A program made the position numbers and the translations under genes. The notes under the pieces are model-generated. The model saw only the letters and a program-made list of their open reading frames with translations. It was not told where the DNA came from and made no database searches. This document shows, in pieces, positions 61,862 through 64,000 of a stretch of 64,000 nucleotides of DNA; position 1 is the first letter of the stretch; each line of letters opens with the position of its first letter. Location: positions 124,001 through 188,000 of the forward strand of contig JAJFGO010000003.1 in assembly GCA_021776095.1 (NCBI GenBank), read 5' to 3'. Origin of the DNA: Kiloniellaceae bacterium. Its GTDB lineage: Bacteria; Pseudomonadota; Alphaproteobacteria; Kiloniellales; J153.

Positions 61862-64000
61862 CTATTCGGCAGGGTCGGGTAGCGGGCCCGGGCCGGGCCC
61901 GCCGGACAGTGTGCCGGAGGCCGCCTTGGCGGATCGCCGCGAAACGCGCCATGTGGCCAAATTGGCCCGCAACATGAGCGCGCTGGGGGTCACGACCAGC
62001 GTTAGCACAGTCGCGAAGCCGAGGCCGAAGACAATCGCGGTCGAGAGTTGGCGCCACCATTGTGTCGAAGGCGCGCCGATTAGAACTTCCCGTGTGATGA
62101 AGTCCACATTCATGCCCAGGACCATGGGCATGAGCCCCAAGATCGTGGTGATGGTGGTCAAGAGCACTGGTCGCAAGCGCTGCGCGCCGGTCCGTAGGAT
62201 GGCGTCCATGGGCGAGTCCGCTGAGTGCTTCAAGCGGTCGAAGGTGTCGATCAGCACGATGTTGTTGTTGACCACGATCCCGGCCAAGGCGATCACACCA
62301 ATGCCCGACATGACGATACCGAAGGGTTGATCGATGACCAGGAGGCCGATCATGACGCCGATAGTCGACATGATGACCGCAGAGAGAATTAAGAACGCGC
62401 TGTAGAAACTGTTGAACTGCGTGACCAGGATGATGGCCATCAGGAAAATCGCCACACCGAAGGCCTTAACCAAGAACTGTTGAGCCTGCTGTTGTTCTTC
62501 GTCTTCGCCTTTAAAGTTGATCGCGATGCGCGGGTCGATCCGCTGATCGGATAGCCAAGCCCGGACTTCGCGCACCTTGTCGTCGGCCAGAAGGCCGGGT
62601 GCCACGTCTGCCTTTACGGTCATGGTGCGGCGGCCGTCGACCCGGCGCAGTAAGCTGACTTTGGGTTTCGCGGTGCGGGTGATGAAGTTGGAAATTGGCA
62701 CCATGCCCATGTCCGTCTGCACTCGGATCCGATCCAACTGTTCGATGTTCCGGTTGACGGTAGGCAGGCGCGCGACGATATCGACTTCCTCGTTGGAACC
62801 GTCCGGGCGGTAATCGCCGAGCTTCATGCCGTTGGTGATCATGCGCACGTAACTGCCGATCAGGGTCACGTCGGCGCCGAATTTTGCGGCTTGTGCCCGG
62901 TCGACCTGAACCTCCCACTCGATACCCGGCACGGGGCGGCCGTCCTCGATATCCACGAAGCCACCGATCGCCTCCAGGGCGCCAGCCACACGTAGCGCGA
63001 CCGGCTCGACAAGGTCGGGATAGTCAGAGCCGATCTCGACCTGCACCGGTTTGCCGACCGGCGGGCCCGACTCCTGCTTGCGCGGCTCGACGATTACACC
63101 GGCCAGCGCCGCAGTGCGCGCGCGAATCTCAGCCAAAATCTCGTCGGCCGAGCGGCGCGCGTGCCAATCGGTAAACTCGAGCTGGATGGTCCCGATCAGG
63201 TCCTCGGGCTCATCCCGTTCGATTCCCGAGGAGGCCACGCTGGCGGCATAGATGGAGTGCAACTCTCCGTGTTCGCGTTGCAAATTGAGGATCTCGTTCT
63301 CGACTTGGCGCAACAGGGCGTCGCGCTCGTAAATCGAAAGGTTGCCGCGTGCGTGAACCTGCAGAGCGGCATTGTCGGGTTCGACCTCCGGGAAAAATTC
63401 AACCCCGCGGCCGTAGTTGGCATAGGTAAACTGCGCCACGATCAAAACGACGAAGGCACCGAGCAGAACCTTGGCCGGATGGTGCAGCGCCGCGCGCAAG
63501 ACCCGCAGATAGCGGCCGGTGAAGCCGCCAATCTGATTGATGTCGCCGCTATCCCCCGCGGCCAGCGCTTTCATGGTCGCTGGATCGACCCCGCCGCCCG
63601 GTCGCCCGAAAACCGAACCCATGGTCGGGACAAAGACCAGCGCCATGATCAACGAGGCTGACAGGGTGGCAACCAACGTGATGGGCAGGTACTTCATGAA
63701 CTCGCCGACTACGCCTGGCCAAAACAGGAGCGGCATGAACGCGGCCAGAGTGGTCACGGTCGAGGCCGTGATCGGCCAGGCCATGCGCTTGCCGGCCATG
63801 GCATAGGCGGTGCGCCGGGGCTCGCCTTCCATCATCTTCCGGTCAGCGTATTCGGTCACCACAATGGCGCCGTCGACCAGCATGCCGACCGCCAGGATCA
63901 AACTGAACAGGACCACAATGTTGACCGTGAAGCCGAGCCCGGCCAGAACCAAAATGCCGGCCAGGAAAGAACCCGGAATCGCGATCCCGACCAAACAGGC
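61862..64000 (-). CDS. RND efflux pump, inner-membrane subunit (C-terminal part)
   Basis: About 712 residues of an AcrB/HAE-type or metal-type RND pump; the N-terminal part is beyond the window end. TM segments (VGIAIPGSFLAGILVLAGLG; LILAVGMLVDGAIVVTEYA with the proton-relay motif) start the visible portion. A large periplasmic domain and the second TM half (ALAGIVVNNNIVLID) follow. The stop is at 61862. The partner membrane-fusion gene is not visible. Confidence 0.92.
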   Translation of the reverse strand, partial: ACLVGIAIPGSFLAGILVLAGLGFTVNIVVLFSLILAVGMLVDGAIVVTEYADRKMMEGEPRRTAYAMAGKRMAWPITASTVTTLAAFMPLLFWPGVVGEFMKYLPITLVATLSASLIMALVFVPTMGSVFGRPGGGVDPATMKALAAGDSGDINQIGGFTGRYLRVLRAALHHPAKVLLGAFVVLIVAQFTYANYGRGVEFFPEVEPDNAALQVHARGNLSIYERDALLRQVENEILNLQREHGELHSIYAASVASSGIERDEPEDLIGTIQLEFTDWHARRSADEILAEIRARTAALAGVIVEPRKQESGPPVGKPVQVEIGSDYPDLVEPVALRVAGALEAIGGFVDIEDGRPVPGIEWEVQVDRAQAAKFGADVTLIGSYVRMITNGMKLGDYRPDGSNEEVDIVARLPTVNRNIEQLDRIRVQTDMGMVPISNFITRTAKPKVSLLRRVDGRRTMTVKADVAPGLLADDKVREVRAWLSDQRIDPRIAINFKGEDEEQQQAQQFLVKAFGVAIFLMAIILVTQFNSFYSAFLILSAVIMSTIGVMIGLLVIDQPFGIVMSGIGVIALAGIVVNNNIVLIDTFDRLKHSADSPMDAILRTGAQRLRPVLLTTITTILGLMPMVLGMNVDFITREVLIGAPSTQWWRQLSTAIVFGLGFATVLTLVVTPSALMLRANLATWRVSRRSAKAASGTLSGGPGPGPLPDPAE

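Overview
The window is a GC-rich bacterial chromosome segment from an alphaproteobacterium, probably a Rhodospirillales/Kiloniellales-like marine or soil heterotroph. The evidence is an imuA-imuB-dnaE2 cassette behind a direct-repeat SOS box of the alphaproteobacterial type (GAAC-N7-GAAC), a bactofilin pair, a eukaryote-like NADP isocitrate dehydrogenase, a short pyruvoyl Psd next to PssA, a REC-HPt protein and a DddP-like M24 enzyme. The species cannot be named from the sequence alone. I saw no rRNA, tRNA or CRISPR array.

Layout. 0.3-1.6 kb: HIT protein and panC. 1.9-6.6 kb: a BMP-type ABC importer (ATPase, two permeases, Tat-like substrate-binding protein), followed by pyruvate carboxylase. 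10-12.6 kb: FAD amine/amino-acid oxidoreductase, a His-rich Ni/Co transporter-like protein, and an OsmC protein whose stop codon is the insertion point of a complete IS481-family element. 13.8-19.7 kb: a branched-chain amino acid type ABC system (livJ separate, livHMGF operon) around an HTH regulator; the two regulatory gaps share a near-identical 18-bp motif. 19.7-26.2 kb: two bactofilins, an unknown 106-aa protein, aldehyde dehydrogenase, pyrE, thiE, a thioesterase and a DddP-like metalloenzyme. 26.3-32.3 kb: the SOS mutasome operon, with three palindromic repeat elements inside reading frames. 32.3-37.0 kb: a ParB-domain mini-protein, an NMT1/THI5-like protein, a GNAT remnant and putA.

37.15-39.61 kb is a complete IS1595-family element with 25-bp inverted repeats and a 9-bp flanking direct repeat. 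It carries four passenger genes besides the transposase, including a HEPN-like protein with an RNxxxH motif. It landed in an intergenic palindromic repeat. After it come a hypothetical gene, BenE-like and MarC membrane proteins, alaS, an AT-richer membrane gene, a P1-family peptidase, an MscS channel, a periplasmic cyclophilin, icd, a 2OG-Fe(II) oxygenase-like protein, a DUF1127 protein, a WYL regulator with palindromic candidate operators, a nitronate monooxygenase, an S9 peptidase, a LOG-family protein, two cytochrome c genes, a LysM protein, a hypothetical protein, psd-pssA, a REC-HPt protein and the C-terminal part of an RND pump cut by the window edge.

Most of the window is ordinary core metabolism, transport and repair. 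The parts worth a second look are the passenger-bearing IS1595 element, the repeats embedded in imuB and dnaE2, the shared liv operator candidates, the DddP-like enzyme and the IS481 insertion that supplies its own transposase stop codon.
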